Part shown: positions 9,581 to 19,803 of the stretch, one piece after another
Layout of the letters: each line of letters opens with the position of its first letter
Numbering within the stretch: position 1 is the first letter of the stretch
Source of the DNA: an uncultured Lachnospiraceae bacterium
GTDB lineage: Bacteria; Bacillota; Clostridia; Lachnospirales; Lachnospiraceae
Direction: 5' to 3'
Assembly: GCA_945868435.1 (NCBI GenBank)
Contig: CAMBLG010000001.1
Location: 62,001 to 126,000, forward strand
Length of the DNA stretch: 64,000 nucleotides
Translations under genes and position numbers: made by a program
The notes under the pieces: generated by a model
Told to the model about the DNA's origin: nothing
What the model saw: only the letters and a program-made list of their open reading frames with translations
Databases searched by the model: none

Positions 9581-10354
9581 ATGACAGAGGATAAGACAGT
9601 AGAGAAAATCGGAGAGATCAAAGAAAAGCTGGCTGCCCTTGGGGATGGAGACCTTGCTTCTTTCATCCGGCAGTACGGCAGTGATGAACGAAGCGGTGTC
9701 ATTAAACTCGTGGATATTGCAAGGAAGCGCAGCGACAGGTATGAAAAGGAATTGCAGAGGACCGAGGCGTTAAAGAAATACGAGAAAGAGTACGATAAGT
9801 ATTCATATATATGTGGAATTGATGAGGTTGGACGGGGGCCTCTGGCAGGGCCTGTGGTTGCAGGAGCTGTCATTCTTCCGAAGGACTGTGATATCCTGTA
9901 TATCAATGATTCCAAAAAGCTTTCAGCGGCAAAGAGGGAAGAACTTTACGATATCATTATGGAGAAGGCGGTGGCGGTTGGTATCGGTATGGTGGGACCG
10001 GATCGGATTGATGAGATCAATATTCTGCAGGCGACCTATGAGGCAATGCGGCAGGCTATTGGCAAGCTTGATCCACAGCCTACGCTTTTACTCAATGATG
10101 CAGTGACGATCCCGCAGGTGACAATCCCACAGGTGCCGATCATTAAGGGAGATGCGAAAAGCATTTCCATCGGAGCGGCATCGATCGTTGCGAAGGTAAC
10201 GAGGGACCGGTTGATGGAAACCTATGCAGATATCTATCCGGAGTACGGATTTGCGGGAAATAAAGGCTATGGTTCCGCGGAACACATTGCTGCGTTGAAA
10301 CAGTACGGGCCGACACCCATCCACAGGAGAAGCTTTATCGGGCATTTTGTATAA
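9581..10354 (+). CDS. rnhB: Ribonuclease HII
   Basis: GIDEVGRGPLAGPVVAGAVIL, INDSKKLS, AASIVAKVTRD. Confidence 0.96.
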   Translation: MTEDKTVEKIGEIKEKLAALGDGDLASFIRQYGSDERSGVIKLVDIARKRSDRYEKELQRTEALKKYEKEYDKYSYICGIDEVGRGPLAGPVVAGAVILPKDCDILYINDSKKLSAAKREELYDIIMEKAVAVGIGMVGPDRIDEINILQATYEAMRQAIGKLDPQPTLLLNDAVTIPQVTIPQVPIIKGDAKSISIGAASIVAKVTRDRLMETYADIYPEYGFAGNKGYGSAEHIAALKQYGPTPIHRRSFIGHFV

Positions 10355-10381
10355 TGTGTCTTAATAAAAGGAGTTTTGCAT

Positions 10382-12160
10382 ATGAATATCTCAACTCTGG
10401 TAGGACAATATAATCAGGCAACGGCTGCAGGCTCGGAGAAGATTACCGGGACAAAAGGCGTGGAGAATCTGGTTTCTTCTTTGAAATCTTTGACCAAGGG
10501 GAATATTTTTGAGGGAACAGTCAGTTCCATGAAGAATGGCAGAGTGACTCTGGCGCTGGCGGGTGGTTCACAGATCAGTGCGAGAGTGGACGGCAAAGTA
10601 TCCCTGTCTGTCGGGCAGTCCATGTTTTTTCAGGTCAAGTCCAATGATGGAACACAGATTGCCATCCGCCCCTTTGTGGTGGATGGCAATGGCGTCAATT
10701 ATACACTGATGCAGGCGCTTTCTGCGGCGGGGCTCCCCACCCAATCCAATTATCTGTCCATGGTGAACCGGATGATGCAGGAGCAGATGCCTATTGACAA
10801 GAACAGCCTGCAGCAGATGGCACGGCTGGTTAATGCCAATGGGACGATAGATGTCCAGACCCTTGTGCAGATGAATAAGCTGGGGATTGCCATCACACCG
10901 GAAAATGCGGCGCAGTTTGAAAATTATCTGGGGGATCGTCAGGCCATTACGGCTGCCATCGATGATCTGATCAATGAGCTTCCGACTGCCATGCAGGGGA
11001 CGGCTATGCCGGAGGGAGAACTTCGCCAGATGAATGCCCAGGTGCTGTCCATTGTGACAGAGAATATACCGGATGTTCTGGGAGGGGCGGCACAGGCAGG
11101 GGCGGCACAGGCAGGGGCGGCACAGGCAGAGGTGGTACAGGCAGAGGCGGTACAGGCAGAGAATCCGCTTCTCGCAGCAGCAGAGGCGGCACAACAGGGC
11201 ATTCCATGGCCCCATGAGGAAGCGGTAGTAACGGAGGATGCTTTGGGGCAAAACGCGGAGGCGGTGAAGCAGGAGGATGCAGCGGTTCCCGGTACGCAGG
11301 CCGACAATGCCGTTTTACAGGAAAAGGAGACAGTACCACCGGCAGAGCACTCATTAGAGGCTGTTCTTGGCAAAGAACAGTTGACGAATCTGAATGCATT
11401 GCTGGGAAAACTGACCGGACAGGAAAAGGCCGGATACACCTTTCAGCAGAGTGCGGTCAGTGTGTTAAAGGATCTGCAGCAGCTGTTGCAGAGTGATTTC
11501 CCGGTGAACAGAGAACATTTGCAGAAACTCTTGGATTCCGACGCATTTAAGAGTCTGGTGAAGGATGCGCTGGAGCAGCAGTGGACGATTAAGCCGGAGG
11601 AGTTGACCGGCAGCAATCAGATCAATAAATTGTATGAGAAGCTGGACAATCAGATGAACCGCATGGCCGATGTGCTGAAAGCAACCGGGCAGGAAAGTAC
11701 CAATTTTCAGCAGATGGCGGCAGATATACGCAGCAATGTGGATTTCATGAATCAGATCAATGAGGCATATACCTATGTTCAGATCCCACTCAAAATGTCG
11801 GGGCAGAATGCCAGTGGTGAATTGTATGTGTATACCAACAAAAAGGCTCTGGCAGAGGGCAATAAGGAGCTGACCGCATTTTTACATCTGGATATGGAAC
11901 ACCTCGGACCGACGGATGTGTCGGTGCGGATGCGGGGAAAGGAAGTCAGTACAAACTTTTATCTGGAAAATGATGAGGCCTATGATCTTCTGGAGCTGCA
12001 TTTGCCTGTTTTGGAGGAAAAGTTAAAGAGTAAAGGCTATAATTGCAAGATTTCGGTGACAAATGAGGCAAAGCATGTGAACTTTGTGGAGGATTTTCTG
12101 AAAAAGGACCAGCCGTCCGCAGGGCAGCTGCACCGATATTCCTTTGATATGCGTGCTTAG
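10382..12160 (+). CDS. FliK/YlqG-like protein (hook-length-control C-terminal domain)
   Basis: C-terminal HLDMEHLGPTDVSVRMRGKEVSTNFYLENDEAYDLLELHLPVLEEKLKSKGY; position rnhB-ylqG-ylqH as in B. subtilis. Confidence 0.72.
   Translation: MNISTLVGQYNQATAAGSEKITGTKGVENLVSSLKSLTKGNIFEGTVSSMKNGRVTLALAGGSQISARVDGKVSLSVGQSMFFQVKSNDGTQIAIRPFVVDGNGVNYTLMQALSAAGLPTQSNYLSMVNRMMQEQMPIDKNSLQQMARLVNANGTIDVQTLVQMNKLGIAITPENAAQFENYLGDRQAITAAIDDLINELPTAMQGTAMPEGELRQMNAQVLSIVTENIPDVLGGAAQAGAAQAGAAQAEVVQAEAVQAENPLLAAAEAAQQGIPWPHEEAVVTEDALGQNAEAVKQEDAAVPGTQADNAVLQEKETVPPAEHSLEAVLGKEQLTNLNALLGKLTGQEKAGYTFQQSAVSVLKDLQQLLQSDFPVNREHLQKLLDSDAFKSLVKDALEQQWTIKPEELTGSNQINKLYEKLDNQMNRMADVLKATGQESTNFQQMAADIRSNVDFMNQINEAYTYVQIPLKMSGQNASGELYVYTNKKALAEGNKELTAFLHLDMEHLGPTDVSVRMRGKEVSTNFYLENDEAYDLLELHLPVLEEKLKSKGYNCKISVTNEAKHVNFVEDFLKKDQPSAGQLHRYSFDMRA
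11084..11158 (+). repeat. 15-bp tandem repeat (5 copies) encoding GAAQA/EVVQA in the FliK-like protein
   Basis: Three identical ggggcggcacaggca units followed by gaggtggtacaggca and gaggcggtacaggca. Confidence 0.95.
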
Positions 12161-12186
12161 TTTGATATTTTTTAAGAGGAAAGCCT

Positions 12187-12519
12187 ATGGCAGAGAATAC
12201 ATTTAAACCGTATCAGTTTGGGCAATTTAAGGAAAAGTCCAAGGAGGATAAAGACAAGACTGCGGTGGCAATCGCATATGAGCCGGGAGAAGCCGCCCCA
12301 AAGATTCTTGCCACGGGGAAAGGACTCGTGGCTGAGAAAATCATCGAGACGGCCAAGGAGAACCATGTGCCGACCTACCAGGACAATAAGCTGGCAGATA
12401 CACTCTCCAAGCTGAAAATCGGAGATATGATTCCGCCTGAACTGTATGAGGTAGTCGCAGAAATCCTTGTGTTTGTGGATGATATGGATCGGTTGAAAGC
12501 AAAGGTTGGAAACAGATAG
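12187..12519 (+). CDS. FlhB C-terminal-domain-like protein (YlqH/EscU-YscU-HrcU type)
   Basis: KTAVAIAYEPGEAAPKILATGKGLVAEKIIETAKENHVPTYQDNKLADTLSKLKIGDMIPPELYEVVAEILVFV. Confidence 0.88.
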   Translation: MAENTFKPYQFGQFKEKSKEDKDKTAVAIAYEPGEAAPKILATGKGLVAEKIIETAKENHVPTYQDNKLADTLSKLKIGDMIPPELYEVVAEILVFVDDMDRLKAKVGNR

Positions 12520-12551
12520 AGATGGCATAAGACAGATGGAGAAGGCATGAC

Positions 12552-12899
12552 ATGAATAAGCGGCAGGTGGGAACACAGTATGAATCCATGGCGGTGCAGT
12601 ATCTGACGGAGGCAGGATACCATATATTGGAGCGCAATTTTCGATGCCGCACAGGAGAAATCGACATTATTGCAAAGGATGGGGCGTATCTGGTGTTTGT
12701 GGAAGTGAAGTATCGGGCCAGTGCAGCCTGTGGGTCAGCTCTGGAAGCGGTGGATTACAGAAAGCAGCAGAGCATCCTTCGTGTGGCGCAGTATTATATG
12801 GTAAGTCATGGATACGGGACACAGACCAATTGTCGGTTTGACGTGGTGGCAATTCAGGGGACGGAGATTACGCTGATTCAGAATGCCTTTGGGGCATAA
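12552..12899 (+). CDS. YraN family (UPF0102) endonuclease-like protein
   Basis: NKRQVGTQYESMAVQYLTEAGYHILERNFRCRTGEIDIIAKD, VFVEVKYR. Confidence 0.94.
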   Translation: MNKRQVGTQYESMAVQYLTEAGYHILERNFRCRTGEIDIIAKDGAYLVFVEVKYRASAACGSALEAVDYRKQQSILRVAQYYMVSHGYGTQTNCRFDVVAIQGTEITLIQNAFGA

Positions 12900-12910
12900 T
12901 AGAGAGTGAA

Positions 12911-13807
12911 GTGGAAGAGAAAGGTATGCAGGATAAGGATTTTATAACCAAAAATGCGCTTTCGCCGGTGCATGTATATGATTACAGACTTCAGGAAGGC
13001 GGTACGCTGCCCCTTTTGCAGTACCCGCTTCTGACAGATACGGGAATCGTAAAGCATGGCTTCACTACCAGAGAGGGTGGCGTAAGCGGCGGGGTATTCC
13101 AATCGTTAAACTTAAGCTTCAGCCGGGGAGACCGTGAAGATGACGTGAGAGAAAATTATCGCAGGGTGGCAGAAGTGTTTGGCTGTGGCGTGGAGCAGAT
13201 CGTGTGCTCTGATCAGACCCATACTACCAATGTCCTTCGGGTGGACCATTCATATGGCGGGGCGGGCGTGACGAGAGAAAAGCCCTACACGGATGTGGAT
13301 GGCCTGATCACCAATGAGAGAGGGCTTCTTTTGGCAACTTTTTATGCGGACTGTGTTCCGCTTTATTTTGTGGATCCGGTGCATCGTGCAATCGGTCTGT
13401 CCCATTCCGGTTGGAGAGGAACGGTCGGACGGATGGGGGCGGTGACGCTTTCCTCCATGCAGCGGGAATTCGGAACAGATCCTGCAGAGGTCTGCGCGGC
13501 AATCGGTCCGTCCATCTGTCGGGATTGTTATGAAATCAGTGAGGATGTGGCATCTGAGTTCATACAGGCATTTCCGGATTGGTGTGACGAGATACTGGAA
13601 GAAAAGGCCGGTGGAAAATATCAGCTGGATCTGTGGCGATGCAATGAGAGGATTTTGTTGGAGGCAGGGATAAGGCAGGAGAACCTGACTGTGACCAACA
13701 TCTGTACATGCTGCAACGAGCGCCTGCTTTTTTCTCATCGGGCAAGTCATGGAAGAAGAGGAAATCTTGGCGCGTTTCTCATGCTCTGTGAGGAAACTGA
13801 TGCATAG
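12911..13807 (+). CDS. pgeF: PgeF/YfiH family (laccase domain) protein
   Basis: HGFTTREGGVS, QTHTTNV, YADCVPLYF, AIGLSHSGWRGTVGRM, AIGPSICRDCYEI, CTCC. Confidence 0.92.
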   Translation: MEEKGMQDKDFITKNALSPVHVYDYRLQEGGTLPLLQYPLLTDTGIVKHGFTTREGGVSGGVFQSLNLSFSRGDREDDVRENYRRVAEVFGCGVEQIVCSDQTHTTNVLRVDHSYGGAGVTREKPYTDVDGLITNERGLLLATFYADCVPLYFVDPVHRAIGLSHSGWRGTVGRMGAVTLSSMQREFGTDPAEVCAAIGPSICRDCYEISEDVASEFIQAFPDWCDEILEEKAGGKYQLDLWRCNERILLEAGIRQENLTVTNICTCCNERLLFSHRASHGRRGNLGAFLMLCEETDA

Positions 13808-13941
13808 TACAGATAGCAGATTCCTGCAATATTAAGATTTTCATAAGAAAATATTCCGTTCCGTTTAAATTATTATCGGACAAAGTGTGGTACACTACAT
13901 ACTTAGGATGAGGAGTTGCAGCTAATTTAGGAGGAACGGAT

Positions 13942-14322
13942 TTGATAAAGCTGAATTACAGAGATGCGAAGCCGATATATGAACAGATCCGGGATGGAAT
14001 CAGAAGATTGGTGCTCCTTGGCGCAATTCTTCCGGGAGAAGCAGTGATACCTGTACGGGAGCTTTCTTCCAAGCTGGCCATTAATCCTGCGACCATTCAT
14101 CGGGCTTATCAGGAATTGGAGACAGAAGGATATCTGTATGCGGAGAGTGATGGTACGATCCGTGTGGCAGATGCCAGGTGTGAGGACGGTCGTAAGGAAG
14201 AGCTTATGGAAGAACTGGATTCGGTGGTTGAAGAGTTGTGCGCTCTGGCAGTACCGAGGGACGAGCTGCTTGGACATGTGACCAGCAGGCTTGGAGTTCA
14301 GGTGAAGGGAGACGAAGGATGA
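13942..14322 (+). CDS. GntR family transcriptional regulator (YtrA-like)
   Basis: KPIYEQIRDGIRRLVLLGAILPGEAVIPVRELSSKLAINPATIHRAYQELETEGYLY; ATGA overlap with ABC gene. Confidence 0.92.
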   Translation: MIKLNYRDAKPIYEQIRDGIRRLVLLGAILPGEAVIPVRELSSKLAINPATIHRAYQELETEGYLYAESDGTIRVADARCEDGRKEELMEELDSVVEELCALAVPRDELLGHVTSRLGVQVKGDEG

Positions 14323-15224
14323 TACAGGTGAACCATGTGATTAAGAGTTTTGGGGATTTCCGGGCACTCGACGGTGTCAACATGAATGTCCCCAAAGGCG
14401 CAATCTATGGTCTGGTCGGCCCCAATGGGGCAGGAAAATCTACAATTATCCGGCATTTGACCGGTGTGTACCGGCCGGATGGCGGTGAGATTTTTGTGGA
14501 TGGGCTTCCGGTATATGAGAATCGGGAAGCCAAAGCCAAGATTGCATACATACCGGATGACCTGTTCTATTTTCTTCAGGCGGATGCACTGGAGATGATG
14601 CGCTATTACAAGGGCATCTATGCTGCATTTGATGAGAAGATGTTTTATCGGATGCAGGAGTTTTTTCCAAGTATTGATATAAGGCGCAATATAAGAAGGC
14701 TGTCTAAAGGAATGCAAAAGCAGGTGGCGTTCTGGCTGGCAATCTGCTGTAAGCCTGAACTTCTTGTTCTGGATGAACCTTTGGATGGATTAGATCCGGT
14801 AATGCGTCGTCAGATCTGGGGAATTCTCATGTCCGAGGTCGCAGAGCGTCAGATGACAGTTCTGGTGTCCTCCCATAATCTGCGGGAGTTGGAGGACGTA
14901 TGTAATTATGTAGGAATCATGAATAAAGGGAAGGTTATGATTGAACGCTCGCTTTCGGAATTGCAGGGGAATATCTGCAAGATTCAGGTGGCATGTCCGT
15001 CCGGAATGCCAAAGCTTCCGCGGGAATATGAGGTGTTACATATGTCCAATACAGGACGCGTGTATACGATTATCGTGAAGGGCAATCCGAAATCTGCGGC
15101 GGGCGCCATTACGACAGGAACGGAGCATGCGGCAATTGTGGATATTCTGCCTCTCACTCTGGAGGAAATTTTTATCTATGAGATGGGAGGAGTAGACTAT
15201 GAAGTCAAAGACATCCTTTTTTAA
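14319..15224 (+). CDS. ABC transporter ATP-binding protein
   Basis: GLVGPNGAGKSTIIRHL, LSKGMQKQVAFWLAI, LLVLDEPLDGLDP. Confidence 0.95.
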   Translation: MIQVNHVIKSFGDFRALDGVNMNVPKGAIYGLVGPNGAGKSTIIRHLTGVYRPDGGEIFVDGLPVYENREAKAKIAYIPDDLFYFLQADALEMMRYYKGIYAAFDEKMFYRMQEFFPSIDIRRNIRRLSKGMQKQVAFWLAICCKPELLVLDEPLDGLDPVMRRQIWGILMSEVAERQMTVLVSSHNLRELEDVCNYVGIMNKGKVMIERSLSELQGNICKIQVACPSGMPKLPREYEVLHMSNTGRVYTIIVKGNPKSAAGAITTGTEHAAIVDILPLTLEEIFIYEMGGVDYEVKDILF

Positions 15225-17127
15225 TAAGGCAATCTATAAGAAGAATCTTTCGCTTTTTTGGCCAATCTGGGGAGCATATTTTCTATATGAGTTGTTTACG
15301 GGACCTCTTTATCTGTGGTTTCATTTCGGTAAGGAACGAAGCAACAAATTGGAAATTCTTCTTGGAAGTATCGGTGGAAAGACGGATATTGTGGCGATTG
15401 CAATCGCATCTCTGATTGTCGGTATGGCATTGTTCAACTATCTGTTTACGTCGAAAAGCGCCAACATGATTCACGCAATGCCGCTGACGAGGCTGGAACT
15501 GTATGGAACGAATCTGTTCAGTGGATTTACATTTTTATTTGTTCCGCAGCTGGTTTCTTTTTTCTTTTCCGTTTTGGTTTGTCTGGCAAACGGTGTGGCA
15601 GAGGTACAGTATCTGGGTATATGGTTTTTGGCATGTCTGGGAATGAGCTTTTTCTTCTTCTCAATTGTAGTGCTCTGCGTGATGCTTACAGGGCAATTGT
15701 TTGCACTGCCAATTTATTTTGTGATATGTAACCTTTTCGTAGAAGGAATCATTACCGGAATAAGCCTGTTGACCGGAATGATGGCGTATGGGGTGAGCGG
15801 AACTTCGCTTCAGGGCGGTTCTCTGCGCTGTCTCTCGCCGATTCTTTATCTGATGGATCAGGTAAAGCTTACAGGCCGGTACAGCATCGTGAATAACAGA
15901 GGGGATTACGAACTGACAGAGATACAGATGCATGGAGGAGGAGCTGTTGTCTGCTATGCGGTAGTGGCAATCCTTTTCTATGCTCTGGCCTATTATGGTT
16001 ATAAGAAGAGAGAGATCGAGTGCGCGGGAGATCTGCTTACCTTCTCCTGGCTGAAACCATTGTTCCGGTGGGGCGCAGGTGTGTGCTTCGGCTTTTTGGG
16101 CGGAACACTCGGTATGTATTTTCTGCGTGATATGGTTGAGAATCTTCCCTTTGTGGCCTGGCCGATTATGGTTGTGATGATTGGAATGTTTATCTTCTTT
16201 TTTGCGGAGATGCTTATCCAGAAGAGCGTTCATGTGGTCAGCAAAAGGCGGTGCAAGGAATGCGGTGTCTTTATAGTGTTTATGGCTTTGGCTTTTTCGG
16301 GAATTTATCTCTATGGCTATAGCAGTGCGCACCATATCCCGGATGTGGATGAGGTGCAGTATGCTTATGTGGATATGAATTATCCGGTGGAGTTTGAAGG
16401 GGAAGATATTGCGCAGGTGCTGGAATTGCAGAAGGAGATTCTGCAGCAGCAGTCTGTGATTAAAGAAGAATTGGAGATGAATGAGGCCGTGAATGGAAGC
16501 GGCTATGTGACGATCACCTATCGCATGAAGGATGGCAGTGTGCTGACCAGAAATTATACACTTCCGTCGGGAGCAGAGGTGAGTACAGAGATGTTCCGCA
16601 GGATTTACGAGTGGGAATCACAGGCTGACAGCTTCCTTCGCCAGTTTATCGAGTATGATTATGAGAGCGTAAGCCGAGTGACGGACGCACAGCTGGAGTG
16701 GTACGACTCAAGTACTACCAACTATATGTACAGGAGCGTGGAAGGAGATGGAGCCCGGGCGCTTTTTGATGCAGCTATTGCAGATGCACAGGCTGGTGTG
16801 CTTCAGAAGTATAATCTGACGGATTACAGAGAACCATGGGATACAAGAACCAATGAGTCCTATGCAACCATTAACATTTATTATTATCATGCAAAGGACA
16901 ACTGGCAGAGCATGTATGACAGAATGAATGGAATCACCGAAAATACAAATTCTTTGGTGGATAGTTCCAGCAATATCTATGTGGAGGATTCTGCCATGAA
17001 TCTTCGGAGCGGTATGTATGTCTGCTTCGGAGAAGATTGCACCAATATCATTCATGTTTTGGTAGAATGCGGTCTGATCGAGTCTGCAGATGAATTGGAG
17101 TACATCTCCGATGACATCTATTATTAA
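15199..17127 (+). CDS. ABC transporter permease (multi-TM)
   Basis: Multiple hydrophobic segments; overlaps upstream ATPase gene; motif SKSANMIHAMPLTRLELYGTN. Confidence 0.8.
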   Translation: MKSKTSFFNKAIYKKNLSLFWPIWGAYFLYELFTGPLYLWFHFGKERSNKLEILLGSIGGKTDIVAIAIASLIVGMALFNYLFTSKSANMIHAMPLTRLELYGTNLFSGFTFLFVPQLVSFFFSVLVCLANGVAEVQYLGIWFLACLGMSFFFFSIVVLCVMLTGQLFALPIYFVICNLFVEGIITGISLLTGMMAYGVSGTSLQGGSLRCLSPILYLMDQVKLTGRYSIVNNRGDYELTEIQMHGGGAVVCYAVVAILFYALAYYGYKKREIECAGDLLTFSWLKPLFRWGAGVCFGFLGGTLGMYFLRDMVENLPFVAWPIMVVMIGMFIFFFAEMLIQKSVHVVSKRRCKECGVFIVFMALAFSGIYLYGYSSAHHIPDVDEVQYAYVDMNYPVEFEGEDIAQVLELQKEILQQQSVIKEELEMNEAVNGSGYVTITYRMKDGSVLTRNYTLPSGAEVSTEMFRRIYEWESQADSFLRQFIEYDYESVSRVTDAQLEWYDSSTTNYMYRSVEGDGARALFDAAIADAQAGVLQKYNLTDYREPWDTRTNESYATINIYYYHAKDNWQSMYDRMNGITENTNSLVDSSSNIYVEDSAMNLRSGMYVCFGEDCTNIIHVLVECGLIESADELEYISDDIYY

Positions 17128-17166
17128 TTCCCATAAGCAGGGAAATAGATATAGGAGGAATAGACA

Positions 17167-17730
17167 ATGAGAAAATTTGTTAAGAGGATTATGGCAGCTC
17201 TTCTTGCCATGATACTGGTATCGGGAGTGCTGGCACCCTGTACAGTAGATGCGCAGATCGTTCGTCTGAATCGCACAAGTCTGGATTTTTATACCGGTTA
17301 CCGCGCAAATCTTACTTTGAAAAATGCGGAGAACGTTCGATGGACATCCAGTGACAAGACTGTGGCGAAGGTTTCAACCAAAGGTGTCGTCACAGCGGTG
17401 GATGAGGGAAGCTGCGTGATTCGTGCCTGTGATCTGGATACCGGAAAACAGTATGTTTGCAGTGTCAAGGTAAAACGCAGGGAATTTTTGCTGGAAAAGA
17501 CCGGGAAAAAGGGAACCACATATTCTTATACAGAGTTGAAGAATCTGATCAAAACACTGGGAGATACGATCAGCCCGGATGTGAAATGGAGCTCCAGCGA
17601 CGAGTCTGTGGTCTATCCGGATGAGGACAGCGGCCTTCGGGCTGTTGATACCGGAAAAGTTGTTCTGAAGGCGCAGACAAGAGACCGGATTTATATATAT
17701 GACCTGACGATTACGGATTCGCCAGAATAG
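17167..17730 (+). CDS. Secreted Ig-like (Big_2) domain protein
   Basis: Signal peptide; tandem WTSSDKTVAKVSTKGVVTAVDEGSCVI and WSSSDESVVYPDEDSGLRAVDTGKVVL. Confidence 0.82.
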   Translation: MRKFVKRIMAALLAMILVSGVLAPCTVDAQIVRLNRTSLDFYTGYRANLTLKNAENVRWTSSDKTVAKVSTKGVVTAVDEGSCVIRACDLDTGKQYVCSVKVKRREFLLEKTGKKGTTYSYTELKNLIKTLGDTISPDVKWSSSDESVVYPDEDSGLRAVDTGKVVLKAQTRDRIYIYDLTITDSPE

Positions 17731-17739
17731 AGATTGGCA

Positions 17740-17781
17740 ACCGCCGGTACTTTACAAGTCCCGGCGGTTATTGTATTATTA
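17740..17781 (+). terminator. Terminator-like hairpin upstream of der
   Basis: accgccgg / ccggcggt then ttattgtatta. Confidence 0.6.
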
Positions 17782-17818
17782 ATTCGGCAAAGTATTGAAT
17801 AAACGAAGTGAGGATAAT

Positions 17819-19144
17819 ATGAGTAAACCAGTTGTGGCCATTGTGGGCCGCCCGAATGTCGGCAAGTCGACACTTTTTAACACACTTGCCGGTGAGCGGA
17901 TTTCTATTGTAAAGGATACGCCGGGAGTTACCAGAGATAGAATCTATGCGGATGTGACCTGGCTTGATTACAGCTTTACGCTGATTGATACCGGCGGTAT
18001 TGAGCCGGACAGCGCGGATGTGATTCTGTCACAGATGCGGGAACAGGCAGAGATTGCCATTGCGACGGCAGATGTGATCATGTTCATAACAGACGTGCGG
18101 CAGGGGTTGCAGGATGCAGATGCCAAGGTGGCAGATATGCTGCGCCGTTCCAAGAAGCCGGTTGTACTTGTGGTCAATAAGGTGGACAGTTTTGAAAAAT
18201 TTATGCCGGATGTGTATGAATTCTATAATCTTGGCATTGGAGAGCCTTATCCGGTATCCGCATCCTCCATGCTGGGACTTGGAGATATGTTGGATGAGGT
18301 GGTGAAGTATTTTCCGGATTCGGCCAGGGATCAGGAAGAAGATGAACGCCCGAAGGTTGCAATCATCGGAAAACCCAATGTAGGAAAATCATCGCTGATC
18401 AACCGGCTGGCGCAGGAGGACCGCGTGATCGTGTCTGACATTGCTGGAACAACCAGAGATGCAATCGATACGGATGTGAAGTACGATGGCAAAGAATATG
18501 TGTTTATCGATACCGCAGGTCTGCGACGGAAAAATAAGATCAAAGAAGAGATTGAGCGCTACAGTATCATTCGTGCTGTCACGGCCGTGGAACGTGCGGA
18601 TGTGGTCATTATCGTGATTGATGCCACGGAGGGTGTGACGGAGCAGGATGCGAAAATTGCAGGCATTGCACATGACAGAGGTAAGGGTATCATCATTGCG
18701 GTCAACAAGTGGGATGCCATTGAGAAGGATAATTCCACAGTGAAAAAGCATACGGAGAAGATTCGTCAGGTATTGAGCTTTATGCCTTATGCAGAAATTC
18801 TGTTCATCTCTGCCAAGTCAGGCCAGAGAGTGAACAAATTGTTTGAGCTCATTGATCTTGTCATTGAGAATAATTCCATGCGTGTGGCAACCGGTGTGCT
18901 GAATGAGATTGTTGCGGAGGCCGTGGCAATGCAGCAGCCGCCAACCGATAAAGGAAAGAGACTGAAGATTTATTATGTGACGCAGGTATCGGTCAAACCA
19001 CCGACCTTTGTGGTGTTTGTGAACGATAAGAATCTGATGCATTTTTCTTACACCAGATATCTTGAGAACCGCATCCGTGATACCTTTGGGTTCACCGGTA
19101 CGGCTCTGAAATTCATTACAAGAGAGCGAAAGGAAGAATCATAA
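17819..19144 (+). CDS. der: Ribosome biogenesis GTPase Der (EngA)
   Basis: Two GTPase domains: [12 protein letters not shown] and [14 protein letters not shown]-like C-terminus. Confidence 0.97.
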   Translation: MSKPVVAIVGRPNVGKSTLFNTLAGERISIVKDTPGVTRDRIYADVTWLDYSFTLIDTGGIEPDSADVILSQMREQAEIAIATADVIMFITDVRQGLQDADAKVADMLRRSKKPVVLVVNKVDSFEKFMPDVYEFYNLGIGEPYPVSASSMLGLGDMLDEVVKYFPDSARDQEEDERPKVAIIGKPNVGKSSLINRLAQEDRVIVSDIAGTTRDAIDTDVKYDGKEYVFIDTAGLRRKNKIKEEIERYSIIRAVTAVERADVVIIVIDATEGVTEQDAKIAGIAHDRGKGIIIAVNKWDAIEKDNSTVKKHTEKIRQVLSFMPYAEILFISAKSGQRVNKLFELIDLVIENNSMRVATGVLNEIVAEAVAMQQPPTDKGKRLKIYYVTQVSVKPPTFVVFVNDKNLMHFSYTRYLENRIRDTFGFTGTALKFITRERKEES

Positions 19145-19791
19145 TGTTGATTGCCAGAATTCTATCATTAATTATTGGATACCTGTTTGGCCTTTTTCAG
19201 ACCGGATACATCTACGGAAGAAGCAAAGGAATTGATATTCGCAAGGAGGGAAGCGGCAACGCGGGGACGACAAATTCCCTGCGTGTGCTCGGTTGGAAAG
19301 CAGGACTCATCACATTTTTGGGCGATTTGTTTAAGGCGATTCTTGCAGTACTTCTCATACGTCTGATTTTTGGCGGGCGATATGAAGACAACGTGAAGGT
19401 GCTGGAGTTGTATGCAGGCTTTGGTGCCGTGCTGGGACACAATTTTCCGTGTTATCTTGGTTTTAAGGGAGGCAAGGGTATTGCCTGTACCTCCGGTATG
19501 ATTCTCGCTGTATTTCCTCAGGCAGCTCCGATTTGTCTGGTGCTTTTTATTGTAGCGGTTGCAGCTACGAGATACGTGTCCCTGGGTTCCATTCTTGTGG
19601 TGAGCGCGTATCTGATTCAGGTAATCGTGCTCGGTCAGATGGGATGGCTCAAGCTGACGGGAGCGGTGCAGATAGAATTTTACATAGTGAGTGCCTGCTT
19701 TACAGCACTTGCACTGTGGCAGCATCGGGAGAATATCAAGCGTTTGTTAAATGGAACAGAGAACAAATTTGGTATGAAGAAGACAAAATAG
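19144..19791 (+). CDS. plsY: Glycerol-3-phosphate acyltransferase PlsY
   Basis: GSGNAGTTNSLRVLG, GHNFPCYLGFKGGKGIA. Confidence 0.95.
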   Translation: MLIARILSLIIGYLFGLFQTGYIYGRSKGIDIRKEGSGNAGTTNSLRVLGWKAGLITFLGDLFKAILAVLLIRLIFGGRYEDNVKVLELYAGFGAVLGHNFPCYLGFKGGKGIACTSGMILAVFPQAAPICLVLFIVAVAATRYVSLGSILVVSAYLIQVIVLGQMGWLKLTGAVQIEFYIVSACFTALALWQHRENIKRLLNGTENKFGMKKTK

Positions 19792-19803
19792 GAGGTGATA
19801 CGT

